Positions 1-12,077 are shown, counted from the first letter of the stretch. The stretch is DNA of 64,000 nt from Anastatus disparis (GCA_017163975.1 JAFFSR010000347.1:10669501-10733500); one strand, 5' to 3'. Notes: a model not told the origin generated them from the letters alone. Made by a program: numbers and translations.

Positions 1-1172
1 TAGATCGTGAAGAATCATTAATTAAATCGAATAAACCGTTAATTTAAAATCAGTAAATTCATTTGTTTGAAAGAACAAAATGCATTTAAATAAATATTTA
101 TTGAATTGAACTAAATTATTTATTTGAATAAAACAAATTGATTTTGAATCTAAAAAAGCGTTTATTTGAATTTTTATTTATTTCAATTAAACAACATTTA
201 GTTAGATTGTGAAGAATCATTAATTAAATCGAATAAACCGTTTATTTAAAATCAGTAAATTCATTTGTCTGAAAGAACAAAATAAATTTAAATAAATATT
301 TATTGAATTAAGGGGATGTGAAATGGACACTACACCTGCACTCGTAAATATTGACTATCTTTTCATTTTATTGCAAAATTTTCAGTAAAAAAATGCGTTA
401 GCTTGTAGTATGTACCATAAAGATTATTCAGTTAAATTTTCAAATTAATTCATTCATTAGTTTTTAAGATATTTGAATTCCTGTACAAAATCAAAAAATT
501 TTAATAAATAATTTTGGAACCCAAAATTCTTAATAACTAATGAATGAATTTATTTGAAAATTTAACTAAATAATCATCATGGTACATATTACAAGCTAAT
601 GCATTTCTTTTCTGAAAATTCAGCAATAAAATGGAAAGGAAATTAATATCTATAAGTACAGGTGTAGTGTCCGTTTTATATCTCCTTAAACTAAATTATT
701 TATTTGAATGAAACTAATTGATTTAGAATTTTAAAAAGCGTTTATTTAAATTAGTATTTGTTTAAATTAACCGAAATTTAGTTAGGTACTGCAAAATCAT
801 TAATTAAACCAAATAAATGGTTTATTTAAAATCAATTATTTCATTTGTTTGAAAGAACAAGATGAATTTCAATAAATATTTATTGAATTGAACAAAATTA
901 TTTATTTGAATGGAATAAATTGGTTTCCAATTAAAAACACGTTTATCTGTATTAGCATTTATTTGAATTGACCAACATTTAGTTGGATACTGCAAAATCA
1001 TTAATTAAACCAAATAAATAGTTTATTTGAAATCAATTAATTCATTTGTTCGAAAGAACAAAATGAATTTCAATAAATATTTATTGAATTAAACTAAATT
1101 ATTTATTTGAAAGGAATAAATTGGTTTCGAATTAAAAAGACGTATATTTCTATTAGCATTTATTTGAATGAA
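1..1172. repeat. AT-rich satellite array, ~200-bp units (segment 1)
   Basis: Tandem units recur about every 200 bp (starts near 1, 203, 783 and 981 once the inserted MITE is discounted). Each has a block around AATCATTAATTAAA, then AAATAAATATTTATTGAATT, then a block ending AACATTTAG. The array runs off the left edge and is interrupted by a TTAA MITE at 312-685. The same units resume at 12413 and 20225, so everything between is insertion into one array. No coding potential is seen. Confidence 0.85.
312..685. mobile_element. TTAA-flanked palindromic MITE (GGGGATRTRAAA termini)
   Basis: 374 bp flanked by TTAA on both sides (308-311 and 686-689). Terminal inverted repeats of about 40 bp begin GGGGATGTGAAATGGACAC on the left and GGAGATATAAAACGGACAC in reverse complement on the right. 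The inverted symmetry continues inward (for example ATGAATTTATT / AATTAATTCAT blocks), so the whole element is foldback-like. TTAA duplication is the hallmark of piggyBac-type transposition; assigning it there is an inference, since no transposase is present. Confidence 0.85.
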
Positions 1173-1260
1173 GAGCAGACCAGTTTCGCTGTCCTTGTCT
1201 AATTGAGATTTTTGTTATTTACTCAAGTATTAAACGGTGTATCTGCAAATCGAAGGTTAA

Positions 1261-1641
1261 GAGCAGGTCGTATATCTCTGTCCTTTTCTAATCAAAGAAT
1301 TTATTTTTTTGCAAAAACTAATAATTGTAGCAAAAAATAAGGAGATAGCCCCATCTCGTATAATAAAAAGCAAGATTTTCTTTGATGAGGAAAAATTATT
1401 TTTATCGATTTGTTTTGAAGAAAACCTTGAAAAACTTAAAAAATAGAGGTTAGGATGGACAATTCAGTTTTTCAAGGTTTTCTTAAAAACAAAGCGATAA
1501 AAATAATTTTTCCTCATAAAAGAAAATCTTGCTTTTTATTATACGGGATGGGGCTTTCTTCTTATTTTTTGCTACAATTATTAATCTTTGTGAAAAAATC
1601 AATTCTTTGATTAGAAAAGGACAGATATACTCGACCTCCTC
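1261..1641. mobile_element. TTAA MITE of the GAGGAGGTC group
   Basis: 381 bp with TTAA at 1257-1260 and 1642-1645. The left end reads GAGCAGGTCGTATATCTC and the right end, in reverse complement, GAGGAGGTCGAGTATATC. Inner arms share TCTGTCCTTTTCTAATCA and a central hairpin around CAAGGTTTTCTT. The uninterrupted foldback copy at 39091-39475 shows the empty TTAA site (GAAGGTTAAGCGC), which proves insertion with a four-base duplication. A 381-bp relative lies at 14575-14955. Confidence 0.9.
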
Positions 1642-1844
1642 TTAAGCGCAATAGATATTATTATTACAAATATTTATGCACAAGAAAAAAAAATCTACCG
1701 CTTTGTTTTTAAGAAAAGTAAGGAACGCGAAAATATTATAAAGATAAACTTTTACTTCGGCGTTCCTTACTTTTCTCAAAAACAAAGCGGTAGAATTTTT
1801 TTTTCTTGTGCATAGATGTTCATAATAATAATATCTATTGCGCT

Positions 1845-2127
1845 TGTGGGGACATCCACTATCTATGTATGCGTGCGGCGCTGCAAGCGCACCAACACAC
1901 ATGTAAGTGTGTACATGAGAACGCCTCTGCGCAGGCTCAAATTAGTCGAGGAAGAAGCAGCTCAGCGACTGCTTCTCTGTACTTCAGTCTTGTTCCACGA
2001 GTCATTGCGCTTAGTCGTACTGGCTCATTTAATAAAGGTCCAATTAATCTTACCTTGTGACTTGTTTTTTACAGTCCTCTCTCCTGCCTTCAACATCATA
2101 CGTATATACTGTGGGCTGGTTCCTACA
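1845..2127 (+). repeat. 5' LTR of gypsy copy 1
   Basis: 283 bp, TGT...ACA ends. It contains an AATAAA signal at about 2029-2034. Compared with the 3' LTR it has an extra 53 bp after ACCAACA; the rest reads the same by eye. The transcription start cannot be placed from sequence alone. Confidence 0.93.
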
Positions 2128-2130
2128 CAC

Positions 2131-2143
2131 TGGTGACCTCGAC
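2131..2143 (+). other. Primer-binding site, tRNA-Trp type
   Basis: TGGTGACCTCGAC lies 3 nt after the 5' LTR. The second copy has TGGTGACCCCGAC at the equivalent place. The latter is the complement of the 3' end of eukaryotic tRNA-Trp (CCA plus acceptor and T-arm bases, from general knowledge of that tRNA). Copy 1 carries one mismatch. Confidence 0.7.
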
Positions 2144-3955
2144 TGGCAAGGCATAGCGACGACCAAGCGGCCATTATACCATCAACGCAAAGCGGACCAG
2201 GGGGACGCCTCGAAGCCGCCATTTTGTGACTCTCTGTGCTGGCCAAGCACTCATCTTGCCGCTGTCTCGCTGCCACACGCACCAGGAGAGGCTTTTTTGT
2301 GAACCTTTCTGTTTGTGGAGCAACGCGCCCGTACTTCAGACCTCTACAGCTTCCATAAGGGACGTTTTCTTTGCGGCTTGCCTCAGCGTCCCTTCCAAGA
2401 GCAACGCAGTCTTTTAAGGTAGCGAGAGTGTTATAACAAACACTCTCATTTTCTTTCTTTTATATACGCACCAAGTGCGAAGTTCTCGTAAAAAATCTTT
2501 TTTTTTTTACATTGATTCAGGCCACGTGGCGCCACATTTTATTCAACGCGCACTTTAGCAAAAAAAGTAAAATTTTTCACGGCAGTGCGTGTTGTGGCCG
2601 TTTAAAAGGTTAGATTCGCGAGTGAGTTTAATAATTTCTAAAAAAGTAAAAAGCACGCCGTTGACATACGTGCAGGCTATGCACAATTTTGTCTGGGGTT
2701 GATAAACTCTTCGCAAATAATCTTAACCTATAAATCGAGAACGCAAAATTTCATGCCTTAAGACACGCAACATAATTATGTTTGCATTTTGTCTGGTGTG
2801 CTAAACACGCGACCGGAAGTCACGCAATTTTGCCTACCCCACAAGTTACGGATAGTTTCGAGTGAGGCAAATGCGTGCAAAAGACAAAGAGTCTTTTATC
2901 GTCGCGAAATAATTAAATTCTTCAAAAATCAGCTATCTCACGGTCAACAACGAATCAAGAGTTATAATTTTAAGTGCGAAGTGCGAGGAGTCGAGCCTTC
3001 ATAAAATTAAATTTTCTTTATTTGTGTAATGTTTATATATAAAATCGAAATTTTTTGTCATATAGCTAAGGCATCGACTTCAGACAATTAGAAAATTAAA
3101 TTTCGCGAAGTCTCTGGAGTTTTTCTTTTAACGTATCGTTTTGCGAATAAACTTAGTGCAATATACATTAGCTAGTCATTCATGTTCGTATCGTAACTAT
3201 TTATTATTTATTTTATCATATAGATATTTATTATTTTTTCTTTGTTTGTGCCTTCGTCCTTATACCACATTTTATACTTTTTATATATATATATACATAA
3301 ATTTTAATTGTGAGTACTTGTGGGCCTCTCGCTCTAAATACACAGCACAGTGGTGCTACATTACATTTTATTTTATACTGTTGTGAGAAAATCTCACTTA
3401 TATTCGAGGCGCCGGCACTGCCTAAGAAAGCTCTTTCGCCGATCTTATTGGGATCTTTCTCGAAGACTTTCAACAGCACTGCGGGTGCCAAGAATTTTTC
3501 CTTTTTTTTTCTTATTCAAGCAAACGCGAGAGACCCACAATTATCATCTTCTCGAGTAAGCGGTCATAGGGAGAATTCTCTCTGTTTTTCTTTCTTTCTC
3601 TTTCTCACTCGCACGCAGAGAAGAGACCTTTCGCCGTTTGGTCGTAGACCGCATGCGGTCCTTAACGTCAACGCCGGGGGCTAACTTGGAAGCGTCGAGT
3701 GCGCGTAACTATAATTATTTGCGCTTGGGCGTCGGAGAGCTTCTTTGCGTGTCTCAGTCGTCGACCACCCAGGTCCTATACGCTGAACACGTGGAGGTCA
3801 ATTCGACTCCACAAGACGCCATTTTGTTTATATCTTTTATTTCTTCAAGCATAATTGTAGCAAAGCTACTTTCGCAGAGAGAGTTTTCTCGGACTGCTTC
3901 CGATATAAAATAAGAAAGGGCGGTTTTCCCTCTTCTGCGACCTCTCGTCTGCAAA
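2144..3955 (+). other. Long untranslated leader of gypsy copy 1
   Basis: About 1.8 kb between primer site and gag. It holds a diverged internal duplication (TTTTGTCTGG at about 2689-2698 and again at 2787-2796, each preceded by a TATG-containing block), an A/T-rich stretch with a short TA run near 3283, and pyrimidine-rich tracts around 3495-3605. The second copy keeps a leader of similar length and the same duplicated block, so packaging or translation signals may lie here. Short ORFs in it are not conserved enough to call. Confidence 0.6.
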
Positions 3956-5623
3956 ATGCCTGCAAATGTGATCCACTCTCCTCTAAAAAGCGTGAAACTC
4001 GGCAACACACAAAACTTGCAAAATACGCAAGATACGTTACGCGCGCAACAAAACAGCTCTTCTTCAGAGAGCATGTACTCGGGTGATGGGGGCGTCCTAG
4101 GAGCTTCGGAGAACGCGATGGAGCCAACCATCTCCGGCAGCCCACCCACCGGGCTTGACATAAATTTAGCTACGTCGAGTATAAATAAAATTCAAAAATA
4201 CGGTGAAAGACCCTTTTTGGCTTACAAGCAAAGAATCGCGCATAAATTTGACCAAAATAGACTCCTCCCTTTAAACACACAAAATGAAAAAACGGTTCCG
4301 AGAGAGACCTACGAAAGGATGGAAAAAATCCTAAATAATAAAATTAAGCAATTACATAATTCACACAAAGAGCAAATCTCGGACTTAACAAAGCAAATAG
4401 ACTCATTAAAATCTCTTGTTTTAAATCAAACCGGAAAAGAAAATCCGTTAGAGTCACAAAATTCAAATTCTAGATTTTTCGATAACAATCAAGACGATTT
4501 TAACCTTCCTTCGGCCTCTACTACGACACATAAACAAACATTACACTCTCACTCTACAGAACAAAGCTTAACCTTCAAACCAACCTCAAACATTCAAAAC
4601 ACTCAAGTAACTCAACCAACAATAACAAACAATAAAATACTTCCAAACTTTATATATCCTTCAAATTTTTCCGTTACACAGCAAAACTCAATACCTAACA
4701 CCTCTAATCCGCAAACAACAACAAACACGCACAATAGAACAAACATACACTACACAAACACACCTAACCACAACATTCAACCGTCAATACCGTTAAACGT
4801 TAACCTTAAACCGATTAAATTGCCCTTCTGGCAACATGACCCCATAATGTGGTTTGAAATGTTCGAATATCAACTCGCCTTACAGAATATTACGGATGAT
4901 AATATTAAATTTGTAAATGTAATGCCTAATCTTAATAGTAATATAGTAAATGAAATATCTAACAGCATTAAATTATTAAGGCCGAACTATCGCTACGTTG
5001 GGATTAAAGACATTGTAATAAAGAAATATACTCAATCGCAAGACACTAAATTACAAAAACTGTTTCGGGGCTGTCAAATAGGTACGAGAAAACCATCGGA
5101 ATACTTAAATGAATTAATTAATTTAGGGGGAGAGCAAATGTCGCGCGCTTCCATCCTCAAAGCATGGAAAGCCAACTTACCATGCAATATTCGTTCATTC
5201 TTAAGAGAAGAGATAACGACGGAAAATGAAATGGCGTTGGTCGAGCTCGCGGATCAAATTCACGCTGATCTATACGAAAATCATAATAAAATCAACGAAA
5301 TTAAACAAAGTGAATCACATATATTAACGGAAATGATGACTAAAGTCGACGCATTGGTCAATCAACGAGGTACAGGTGAAGGACGCCCGCGTGAAAGAAC
5401 ATCGTTTGAGCGCAATAAATCTAGAGGACGTGCGCGTAGTCAGAGTAGAGACGGTAAAAAATATTGTTTTTATCATAGTAAATACGGCAAAAATGCTTAT
5501 AAATGCTCGAAGCCGTGTGATTGGGTGAATTACTCTAAAAAAGCAGACCAACCGAACGTAAAACATAAAGATAAAAATAGCTCGGAAGGCAACAAGAGAA
5601 ACTCCGGAGAGTCGGTAAACTAG
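3956..5623 (+). CDS. gag: Gag polyprotein of Ty3/gypsy copy 1
   Basis: 555 codons, encoding the structural protein expected to form the cytoplasmic particle that packages element RNA. The N-terminal half is rich in Asn, Gln, Ser and Thr with a short coiled-coil-like stretch (about residues 120-150). A capsid-like region follows, starting near [20 protein letters not shown] (about residue 287) and including KLFRGCQIG and RASILKAW; this PFW...P..WF pattern is typical of insect gypsy Gags. The C-terminus is basic and ends with a zinc motif C504-x2-H507-x9-C517-x3-C521 in place of the retroviral CCHC. The ATG is chosen because the second copy starts at the equivalent place (MPPKVVHTP). The frame is intact. 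Confidence 0.93.
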   Translation: MPANVIHSPLKSVKLGNTQNLQNTQDTLRAQQNSSSSESMYSGDGGVLGASENAMEPTISGSPPTGLDINLATSSINKIQKYGERPFLAYKQRIAHKFDQNRLLPLNTQNEKTVPRETYERMEKILNNKIKQLHNSHKEQISDLTKQIDSLKSLVLNQTGKENPLESQNSNSRFFDNNQDDFNLPSASTTTHKQTLHSHSTEQSLTFKPTSNIQNTQVTQPTITNNKILPNFIYPSNFSVTQQNSIPNTSNPQTTTNTHNRTNIHYTNTPNHNIQPSIPLNVNLKPIKLPFWQHDPIMWFEMFEYQLALQNITDDNIKFVNVMPNLNSNIVNEISNSIKLLRPNYRYVGIKDIVIKKYTQSQDTKLQKLFRGCQIGTRKPSEYLNELINLGGEQMSRASILKAWKANLPCNIRSFLREEITTENEMALVELADQIHADLYENHNKINEIKQSESHILTEMMTKVDALVNQRGTGEGRPRERTSFERNKSRGRARSQSRDGKKYCFYHSKYGKNAYKCSKPCDWVNYSKKADQPNVKHKDKNSSEGNKRNSGESVN

Positions 5624-5640
5624 AAACTCGGCGCGTCATG
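5581..5640 (+). promoter_or_regulatory. gag-pol junction (frame -1, overlapping open frames)
   Basis: gag ends with TAG at 5621-5623 and pol has its first ATG at 5638, in the -1 frame. The pol frame is open upstream only to 5581, giving a 43-nt overlap in which a -1 slip would fuse Gag to Pol. The string AAACTAGAAACTCGGCGCG is the same in the second copy. No canonical X-XXY-YYZ heptamer is visible at the stop, so reinitiation at 5638 is also possible. Confidence 0.5.
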
Positions 5641-8600
5641 GAGACCAGCGTGGCCGGGATTAAATCTGTGCGTCTCCACGTAAAAGACAGAACTACCAAC
5701 GAGGTGTTCTTGATTGACTCGGGCGCGGAAATTTCCGTAATCCCTAGACCAAAAAAATATATCGGTAAAAAAACACACATACATTTATACGCAGCCAACG
5801 ACACTAAAATAGACACATATGGCACGTTAAATAAAAAACTTGATTTTGGGTTCACTCAGGAGCTAATATGGCCTTTCATAATTGCTGACGTCCCTTACCC
5901 TATACTGGGGGGAGACGCTTTAAATCATTTTCACCTTTTACCTGATTTAAACAAAAAAATATTAATTAATGCCAATACAAATGAAATAGTAAATGGTTTT
6001 AACAAGACCGTGCCGGATCTACAAATTTCTCTGATTGACCCCAAAGTCAAGTACTCACACATTTTAAACAGGTTTCCCGCGGTAATAGGCATCGATAGGC
6101 CACAATCTCTTAAAAAGAGAGGCATTTTTCATTACATTAAAACCACAGGGCCTCCTTGTGCACAGAGACCGCGACGCTTGCACCCTGAAAAATTAAAAAT
6201 AGCCAAATCGGCATTCGAAGAGTGGTGTAAGTCAGGCGTGTGCAGACCCTTGAAAAGTCCTTGGGCCACGCCTATACATATCGTACCGAAAAAAAATGGG
6301 GAATGGAGAGTTTGCGGAGACTATCGGAAGTTAAATGAGGTAACGGTACCGGATAGATACCCCATACCGAATTTGCACGACTTCGCGAGTAACCTAAACG
6401 GTAAAACAATTTTTTCCGCCTTAGATCTGGAGAGCGCATTCTTACAGATTCCTATCTTTCCAGATGATATCCCCAAAACGGCAGTAATTACGCCATTCGG
6501 TCTATACGAGTTTCTCGTCATGACCTTCGGTTTTAGAAACGCGTCGCAGACGTTTCAAAGATACGTCAATTTAGCACTGGGGGACTTAGACTTCATTTTT
6601 GCCTACATCGACGACATTCTGGTGGCGTCCGCCTCACCCGAGGAACATGAAAAGCACTTAAACATGGTGCTCGAAAGATTGCAGAACTTCCACTTGCATC
6701 TAAACCTTAAAAAATGTACATTTGGCACAGAGAGTTTAGTTTTTCTCGGTCATACAATAGACAAAGAAGGCCTTAAGCCTGACCCAAAATTAGTCGATGC
6801 AATAAAAAATTATCCTCAACCGCGAATAGTAGACGAACTACGCAGGTTTCTCGGCTTAATCAATTTTTACAGAAGAGCGATTCCTCACGCAGCAGAAACA
6901 CAGCGCCATCTGCACGCGCTCATAAAAACCAACAAGAAGAAAGATAAAACACCCGTCATTTGGACCCCACACGCGTTAGAAGCTTTTGAAAAAACAAAAA
7001 AAGACATAGTCAATATAACTACATTAGCTTATCCGTGCCCCAACGCAGAAATACGCGTAACTACGGATGCTTCGGACTTCGCCATGGGTGCTTCTTTGGA
7101 GCAATTTGTAGACGGCAGTTGGCAGCCGTTGGCATTCTTCTCGAAGAAGTTCAACCCCGCGCTATCGAGATACAGTGCATATGATCGCGAATTGATGGCA
7201 ATTTTTGAGGCCTTAAAACACTTTAATTATTTTTTGGAGGGACGTAACTTTAAAATCTTTACGGATCACAAACCATTAATTTATGCACTCGCGCAAAAAA
7301 TAGACACATGCACACCATTGCGCGCACGCAAACTATCGTTCATATCGCAATTTAACACGAAAATTTGTTACTTGCGGGGTGAAGACAATGTGGTTGCGGA
7401 CTCGCTTTCGCGCGTTGATTCCTCCATTGCGCCAGCCTCTTTTGACTGGAACAATGAGATATCAACGGGCGAACCCTTTGTAAAAAAGACCCTCGCAAGC
7501 ATAACAACGTTCAACTTTCCAACATTCTTCACGCTCGAAGAGATCTCTCGAGAGCAGGAATGCGACAACGAACTAAAAAACATAACATCGGATCCAAATC
7601 ACCCTCTCAAATTAACAAAACTACGCTGGGGACCGAAACGGACGGCTATATATTGTAACTTCGCCGCGCAAACCTTTAGGCCATTCGTGCCCAGGTCGCT
7701 TAGACGCGAAATCTTTAAACTCTTTCACATAAATAACGCGCACCCCTCAGGCCGTGTAACCGACAGACTTATTAGACAGCACTACGTGTGGCCTAATATG
7801 GCAAAAGAAGTAAAAGAGCAATGCAAAAATTGTATAGACTGCCAACGAGCAAAAGTCTCTCGCCAAAACAAATTTTTGCCATCGCACTTCGTCGAACCGG
7901 ACGCGAGATTCGCACACGTGCATATTGATATTGTAGGTCCCTTGCCCCCGAGCGAAGGCTACAAATATCTGCTTACGATGATTGATAGATTCTCGCGCTG
8001 GCCAGAGGCGGTACCTCTTTACGACATAACAGCACCAACGGTTGCACGCGCATTTTTTGACACGTGGGTATCGCGATTCGGTGCACCCGTAACAATCACT
8101 ACGGACCAAGGGCGGCAATTTGAATCCCAGTTATTCACCTCGCTTTTAGAGTTGATAGGCTGCAATCGAACACGTACGACTGCTTACCATCCGCAAGCAA
8201 ACGGGATGATCGAGAGATGGCATAGGCAACTTAAAGCTGCATTAATGTGTCTTGCGCAGACTCACGAGTGGACCAAAGTTTTTTCAAGTGTATTATTAGG
8301 TTTACGTACTAGGCTACGCCTGGATACGAATGCGAGTCCGGCTGAGTTTGTGTACGGCACAAAATTAACAATACCGGGCGATATCTTTCAGTTTCGCGAT
8401 ACATGCAGTTCCCAAGACAACAGCTTTTTATCGGAATTTCAAGATTATATCGCACAAATGAAACCTGTCCCGGTAACTCATAAAAATTCCGCCAAGCCCT
8501 TCATTTTCAAAGATCTAAAAACTTGCACACACGTGTTCGAGAGAGTAAGAGCCGTAAAGCCACCACTGACACAACCATACACCGGGCCCTATAAGGTCAT

Positions 8601-9561
8601 ATCGCGACACCAAGACGGGCGCACATTTACACTTGACAAACACGGCAAACACGTCGTAGTAAACGTAGAACGCTTAAAACCAGCATACTTTCTAGCCGAG
8701 GAATTCAATGATTTAGACGTGAACTCAAACGTCAACGATAATGCATATGGAAGATCGCTGCAAAACTTTCTTTTTCCGAATTTTAATGCACCGACAAACG
8801 CCACAGTGCGCAAACTTGTTGACGACACGGGGAACAGGGCGTCGCAATCCTTACCCTCTGATGTGACAAAAAATAACGTGCAGAATGATAACTGCGAATC
8901 AAATAACATCTTGACACAGCAGTCTGTCAATGAAGACCGCGATGCCCACACGGAGGACACAGCCTTGCGACCCCCTTTCTCACAGAACAATGACACTGCA
9001 CCTAGTGCAATCGAGCAAAATGGCCAAGAGCCTTCGCGGATCGGTGAAACAAATTCCGTTGCCGAGCCCCATGCTATTACACACGAGGTTCTTATACATA
9101 GAAATAATGACAAAGACGAGTTGTCGCCGGGGGGGGATGGTCGCACCATGGGCGATAACACTCAAGCGATTAGCAATAGATTAACCAGCGAGAACGCATT
9201 TCCCGGCGCACCGGAATGCGAAGAAACTCCAGAGATCCCCACCTCTAATCAAGACAACACGTCTTCCTCTGACATTCCTTCACATCCTACTCCCACCGTA
9301 CCCAAAAAGAAAAAATTCATTCCTAATATCCTAAAGAGAAAAAACATCAACTCTCTCGCAATGGAGAGTGGGGAAGCAGGTAAAAAAGTTAGGTTCTGCG
9401 AAAAAGTCTCAATCAAATATGTAAGTAGGGCCTCGCACTCAATTCCTAAATTGTACAAAAAACGTAAGCTAGATACTGCTAGAGAACTGGAGGAAATTAA
9501 AACCCTCCTTACAAGATATATAAACACAACTAATCAAAATTCTCTTTCGTTTGTTCTCTAG
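5638..9561 (+). CDS. pol: Pol polyprotein (PR-RT-RNase H-integrase) of gypsy copy 1
   Basis: 1307 codons. An aspartic protease has DSGA at residues 27-30. Reverse transcriptase shows [20 protein letters not shown] and the YIDD catalytic box at 323-326. RNase H begins at TTDAS (D477) and includes [10 protein letters not shown] and ADSLSR. Integrase has an HHCC finger (HINNAHPSG...CKNCIDCQ), a catalytic triad D764, D823, E859 with 35 residues between the last two, and a GPY module at about 983. After this comes an unusual hydrophilic tail of about 280 residues, ending in lysine-rich patches ([14 protein letters not shown]). The frame is fully open, so this copy could supply enzymes to itself and to broken relatives. 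Confidence 0.95.
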   Translation: METSVAGIKSVRLHVKDRTTNEVFLIDSGAEISVIPRPKKYIGKKTHIHLYAANDTKIDTYGTLNKKLDFGFTQELIWPFIIADVPYPILGGDALNHFHLLPDLNKKILINANTNEIVNGFNKTVPDLQISLIDPKVKYSHILNRFPAVIGIDRPQSLKKRGIFHYIKTTGPPCAQRPRRLHPEKLKIAKSAFEEWCKSGVCRPLKSPWATPIHIVPKKNGEWRVCGDYRKLNEVTVPDRYPIPNLHDFASNLNGKTIFSALDLESAFLQIPIFPDDIPKTAVITPFGLYEFLVMTFGFRNASQTFQRYVNLALGDLDFIFAYIDDILVASASPEEHEKHLNMVLERLQNFHLHLNLKKCTFGTESLVFLGHTIDKEGLKPDPKLVDAIKNYPQPRIVDELRRFLGLINFYRRAIPHAAETQRHLHALIKTNKKKDKTPVIWTPHALEAFEKTKKDIVNITTLAYPCPNAEIRVTTDASDFAMGASLEQFVDGSWQPLAFFSKKFNPALSRYSAYDRELMAIFEALKHFNYFLEGRNFKIFTDHKPLIYALAQKIDTCTPLRARKLSFISQFNTKICYLRGEDNVVADSLSRVDSSIAPASFDWNNEISTGEPFVKKTLASITTFNFPTFFTLEEISREQECDNELKNITSDPNHPLKLTKLRWGPKRTAIYCNFAAQTFRPFVPRSLRREIFKLFHINNAHPSGRVTDRLIRQHYVWPNMAKEVKEQCKNCIDCQRAKVSRQNKFLPSHFVEPDARFAHVHIDIVGPLPPSEGYKYLLTMIDRFSRWPEAVPLYDITAPTVARAFFDTWVSRFGAPVTITTDQGRQFESQLFTSLLELIGCNRTRTTAYHPQANGMIERWHRQLKAALMCLAQTHEWTKVFSSVLLGLRTRLRLDTNASPAEFVYGTKLTIPGDIFQFRDTCSSQDNSFLSEFQDYIAQMKPVPVTHKNSAKPFIFKDLKTCTHVFERVRAVKPPLTQPYTGPYKVISRHQDGRTFTLDKHGKHVVVNVERLKPAYFLAEEFNDLDVNSNVNDNAYGRSLQNFLFPNFNAPTNATVRKLVDDTGNRASQSLPSDVTKNNVQNDNCESNNILTQQSVNEDRDAHTEDTALRPPFSQNNDTAPSAIEQNGQEPSRIGETNSVAEPHAITHEVLIHRNNDKDELSPGGDGRTMGDNTQAISNRLTSENAFPGAPECEETPEIPTSNQDNTSSSDIPSHPTPTVPKKKKFIPNILKRKNINSLAMESGEAGKKVRFCEKVSIKYVSRASHSIPKLYKKRKLDTARELEEIKTLLTRYINTTNQNSLSFVL

Positions 9562-9589
9562 CTCCTGTCGCTCCAGCTTGCTTGTAGGC

Positions 9590-9829
9590 ATGGCCTCCTC
9601 CAGCAGTTGGGTCAAAACGCAGGACATCTCCGCAGAGATCCTCCGCCTGCATGAGAGTCTTCTGGACGCCATTGTGGCAACTCCAGAGGGCTCTCCTACG
9701 AGACACCATCTTCGTATGGCGGAGATCACTCTCTCGGAGTTTAAGGAAGATTACATGCGACGCACCACCGAGACCATGAACGCGGCCATTCGTGCTTCCC
9801 AACGCACTAGACCGCGTATACTTTACTAA
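9590..9829 (+). CDS. Small third ORF downstream of pol
   Basis: 79 codons from the ATG at 9590. The frame is open back to a TTG at 9551 that overlaps the pol stop. The protein begins MASSSSWVKTQDISAEILRL and looks mainly helical and charged, with no membrane segment or signal peptide, so it is not an envelope-like protein. The second copy encodes a related start (MSSHSGWVRTQDVFAEILRL) with mostly conservative changes, which suggests the frame is real. Function unknown. It could be the end of a longer spliced product. Confidence 0.6.
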   Translation: MASSSSWVKTQDISAEILRLHESLLDAIVATPEGSPTRHHLRMAEITLSEFKEDYMRRTTETMNAAIRASQRTRPRILY

Positions 9830-10181
9830 CACCTTTTGTAATTGCGCATGGTTCATTCCTTTTTTTGTAAACTTTACTTCATTTTTACATATATATATAT
9901 CCTTTTGGATAAACTTTTTATCTTTATTTAGAGCCAATTTTCTTTTAACACATAAACTCATGCATGCAATTTTTTTTTAAACAGTCAGGTGCACTGCGCA
10001 AAACTTTTGAAGTAATAATCATATATTTCATAGGCATTACACATTTCCTTTTGTACACTCAACTATTTTTTCTCCTTCATGTATTACTGATGCAAATCAA
10101 ACCACATAACAAGTAACAATTTGGATAATTAAAAAACTTTAATGCATCAAATTATTCTTACAAATAAACCACAACGAGTTG

Positions 10182-11279
10182 CCCCGTCAAAAACGTTTAG
10201 CTAAAAAAATTAGTTAGAAATATAGCTGAAAATACAGCTAAAAATACAGCTATATTTAGCTGGAATATAGCTACATTCATCTCGATTTTTTAGGTAAAAA
10301 TCCAGTTATTTTTTAGGTAAAAATTCAGTTAATATTTAGAGTTTCTTGTAACAGCGGAAATTATAACTGTAGTTTCAGCTGTATTTTTAACTGCATTTTT
10401 AGCTAATTTTTTGAGTTAATCGTTTTCGACGAGGATAACAATAGCTGATAATATAGCTAAATTTTCAGTTATATTTCTAGCTGTATTTTTAGCTTAAATT
10501 ATTTTATAATTTCACGGAATAATAACTCGTTAGTTATTTTCCTGTAAAAGAAAGTTCCAAAAATGAGGTGAACCTCTTAGTGTCAGCTCTCCGAAGATCG
10601 AAGAGCTTCTACGTTTTGGCACAAAGTATCTTGCTCTTTTATACCTGTGTCCTCAAAATTTGTCGATGGAATCGTAAAATTTAGAGAAACGCCACCTTGC
10701 GACGTAGCATTAATCAATACTTAAAGACAGGTAAGTTCACTTCACGTCGCTAGGTGGCGGATCTCTAAATTTTACGATTCCATTAACAAATTTTGAGGCC
10801 ATAGGTATAAAAGAGCAACATACTTTGTGCCAAAATGTAGAAGCTCTTCGATCTTTGGAGAGCTGACACTACGAGGTTTACCTCATTTTTGGAACTTTCT
10901 TTTACAGGAAAATAACTAATGAGTTATTATTCCGTGAAATTATAAAATAATTTAAGCTAAAAATACAGCTAAAAATATAGCTGAAAATTTAGCTATATTA
11001 TCAGCTATCGTTCGCCTCATCAAAAACGATCAACTCAAAAAATTAGCTAAAAATACAGTTAAAAATACAGCTAAAAATACAGCTGAAAATACAGTTATAT
11101 TTTCCGCCGTTACAAGAGACTCAAAATATTAACTGGATTTTTACCTAAAAAATAACTAGATTTTTACCTAAAAAATCCAGATAAATATAGCTATATTCCA
11201 GCTAAATATAGCTGTATTTTTAGCTGCATTTTTAGCTATATTTTTAGCTAATTTTTTTAGCTAAACGTTTTTGACGGGG
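10182..11279. mobile_element. 1.1-kb foldback with CCCCGTCAAAAACG termini
   Basis: The two halves are inverted copies along their whole length, from CCCCGTCAAAAACG at the left to CGTTTTTGACGGGG at the right. A possible TG duplication flanks it. The outer arms consist of repeated AGCTAAAAATACAGCT-like units of about 12 bp; the inner arms (about 10540-10910) are more complex sequence. Elements at 50098-50427 and 54216-54587 have similar ends. It is non-coding, and I infer a TA-target-type foldback family. Confidence 0.85.
10691..10813 (+). promoter_or_regulatory. CTCF-like motif plus TATA-like box in foldback centre (both arms)
   Basis: GTCGCTAGGTGGCGG at 10746-10760 is followed on the same strand by TATAAAAG at 10806-10813. 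The other arm carries the mirror arrangement (GTCGCAAGGTGGCG at 10690-10703 and TATAAAAG near 10630, minus strand). The resemblance to the AGGTGGCG core known for CTCF is a visual match only. Confidence 0.4.
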
Positions 11280-11790
11280 TGTACTTATTGAACAACATTT
11301 ATAGTGCATTTGACTGTAGTAACTAATGCGCAAAAACCTTGCAATTTTGTAATTTTTTTGTAATATTTCACAGCGAATAAAATGTCTGTACATAACAGCG
11401 CTCACACTTTAAAATAAATGCAATTAAGTAAAATACGTTCCGTACGTAACATTATGTGTGTAGCTCGATTTAATAGAAAATTACATTTTTACTACGCTTT
11501 GTTTTCAAAGCGAACAAACCGTCTATAATGTTAATTGCACTCTAAGTGCATATAAAAAAAAAATCTATTTACACTGCGAACATAATAATAGTGATAATAG
11601 CTAATTAACCTTAATAGCTCTACTGTGATAAGGCATTTCCATGCATAAATCTAGCTAATTAATCTTAACAGTGCTCACTGTGATAAGGTAATCGTGCCTT
11701 TGCGAATCCCTATTGGGACTAAAATGTATTTCTTCACAAGAACTATATGCAACGTTCAATATCTTTTTAATAAATTGCATTAAATGTACT

Positions 11791-11910
11791 CCAAGCTGTG
11801 ATATAACTGCGATACTTGTAATTTTAAATTTCAAACTGTAATACAACTGCGATATTTGTAATCTTAAATCTCAAACTGTGATATAACTGCGATATTTACA
11901 ATATTACTGC
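11791..11910 (+). repeat. Tandem repeat, three 40-bp units
   Basis: Units start near 11796, 11836 and 11876, each with CTGTGATATAACTGCGATA or a one- to two-base variant, followed by TTGTAAT...TTAAAT. It lies in the gypsy 3' UTR. Confidence 0.85.
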
Positions 11911-12061
11911 GATTATTTAATAAAAATTGTTAATGCGACATTTTCAGCGCCATCTTTAATTTAATGGTTATTATGTACAATTGTATTATTCTTACTCTGT
12001 GATATAGTTCATTTTTCGCACTAAAAATACTAATAAAGTTTACCCATAGCAATAATTAATT

Positions 12062-12077
12062 GTTGGGGGGGGAGTGA
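12062..12077 (+). other. Polypurine tract of gypsy copy 1
   Basis: GGGGGGGGAG lies just before the 3' LTR. This is the expected site for plus-strand DNA priming. Confidence 0.8.

Larger units (their letters stand above)
9830..12061 (+). other. 3' untranslated region of gypsy copy 1
   Basis: AT-rich with no convincing ORF. It holds a foldback element (10182-11279), three 40-bp tandem repeats (11791-11910), a related pair of blocks around CTGTGATAAGG (about 11623 and 11679), and then the polypurine tract. The second copy matches the first part of this region (to about 9890) and then can no longer be followed. Confidence 0.7.

Noticed and set aside
2025..2302. ORFs over the 5' LTR and leader of gypsy copy 1
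   Set aside because: They overlap the LTR boundary and primer site, are not matched in copy 2, and have no protein features.
8589..9161. 190-codon minus-strand ORF inside pol
   Set aside because: Shadow of the pol frame; no conservation in the corresponding part of copy 2.
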